Shown piece by piece: positions 4,930 to 5,421 of a stretch of DNA of 5,421 nucleotides; position 1 is the stretch's first letter, and each line of letters opens with the position of its first letter. The translations under genes were made by a program, and so were the position numbers. Under the pieces are notes generated by a model. It made no database searches and was not told the origin of the DNA. It worked only from the letters and a program-made list of their open reading frames with translations. The DNA is from Eubacterium sp. (GTDB taxonomy: Bacteria > Bacillota > Clostridia > Oscillospirales > Acutalibacteraceae): contig JAIDEF010000152.1 of assembly GCA_029054965.1 (NCBI GenBank), positions 1 through 5,421 on the forward strand, given 5' to 3'.

Positions 4930-5421
4930 TTACTTAGATTTTTTTGTTGCTTTCTTAGAAGCTGTTTTCTTTTCAGTCTTTACAGCTTTTTTAGCAGCAG
5001 GCTTTTTTTCAGCCTTAGGAGCCATAGGTGCTGATTTTTTAGCAGTCTTAGGCTTATCAGCAGCAAACGCAACAGGCTTTGTATGCCAGATATCATTTGC
5101 ATAATCCATAATTGAACGGTCTGCACTGAACACACCTGCACCGCTGATATTCATAAGTGACATTTTAGCAAAACGCTCTTTATCTCTGTAAACCTCAGCA
5201 GAGAACTGCTGTGCCTTCTGATAATCAGCAAAATCAGCAAGTGCCATATACTGGTCAACATTCATAAGTGCTGATGAAACTTCACCAAAGCTCTTGCCGT
5301 TAACACCATGATTTATAAAATCAACAGCATTTTTTAACACCTCATTATTTTCAAGGTATTTCTTAGGATTGTAGCCATCTCTCTTAAGCTGTTCAACCTC
5401 AGGTGTTGTCATACCAAAGAT
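4930..5421 (-). CDS. glgP: Glycogen/starch/maltodextrin phosphorylase, C-terminal part (partial, 5' end beyond window)
   Basis: This is the last 163 residues of an alpha-glucan phosphorylase (GT35), which uses phosphate to cleave terminal alpha-1,4 glucose from glycogen or maltodextrin and releases glucose-1-phosphate in the cytoplasm. The frame is open to the window edge: codons for IFG precede the first internal Met at 5412, so that Met is not the start. Family landmarks in order are IFGMTTPEVEQLK, DGYNPKKYLENN, DQYMALADFADY, a VYRDKERFAKMSLMNI segment, FSADRSIMDYANDIWH and KPV, which match the C-terminal lobe of GlgP/MalP. The PLP-binding and catalytic residues lie upstream and are not visible. 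After KPV, where family members normally end or nearly end, there is an extra tail of about 46 residues with 17 Lys and 12 Ala, ending KKATKKSK. The stop is TAA at 4930-4932. The next gene downstream is a GH13 hydrolase 53 nt away on the same strand, which fits a glycogen-degradation operon. GlgP and MalP cannot be told apart from this end. Confidence 0.93.
   Translation of the reverse strand: MFGMTTPEVEQLKRDGYNPKKYLENNEVLKNAVDFINHGVNGKSFGEVSSALMNVDQYMALADFADYQKAQQFSAEVYRDKERFAKMSLMNISGAGVFSADRSIMDYANDIWHTKPVAFAADKPKTAKKSAPMAPKAEKKPAAKKAVKTEKKTASKKATKKSK

Overview
The window looks like a low-GC Clostridia chromosome, probably a gut Ruminococcus/Oscillospiraceae-type organism. The reasons are the AT-rich DNA, a SpoVAD-family sporulation protein, a TnpV-family mobile-element protein typical of Firmicutes elements, and alpha-glucan genes of clostridial type. 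No species can be named from the sequence. All credible intact genes lie on the minus strand, so transcription runs from right to left.

Right part (about 2170-5421): the 3' end of a glycogen/maltodextrin phosphorylase gene (glgP) enters from the right edge and ends in an unusual Lys/Ala-rich tail. A perfect 32-nt palindrome follows. Next is an intracellular GH13 alpha-glucan hydrolase whose last codons form part of a rho-independent terminator. The phosphorylase releases glucose-1-phosphate from linear chains, and the GH13 enzyme would open branched or cyclic maltodextrins, so the pair forms a glycogen/maltodextrin degradation unit. Downstream of the terminator is an unrecognised single-pass membrane protein with two CxxC pairs and an extracytoplasmic beta-rich domain.

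Middle (about 1453-2091): a SpoVAD-like gene that matches its family well through about residue 205 and then stops after a few unrelated residues, lacking roughly the last third. It is not next to spoVAC or spoVAE as in the usual spoVA operon.

Left part (1 to about 1450): much more AT-rich DNA of mobile-element character. It holds an intact tnpV gene with a strong ribosome binding site, a possible SD-masking hairpin and its own terminator. On the plus strand is the decayed C-terminal end of a tyrosine recombinase. The remaining 700 bases have no credible gene but contain several inverted and direct repeats. The simplest reading is that an integrative element or its remnant arrived at, or was deleted into, the spoVAD gene. 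I do not see a convincing new multi-gene system. The most notable items are the spoVAD/mobile DNA junction, the histone-H1-like tail on the phosphorylase, and the CxxC membrane protein.
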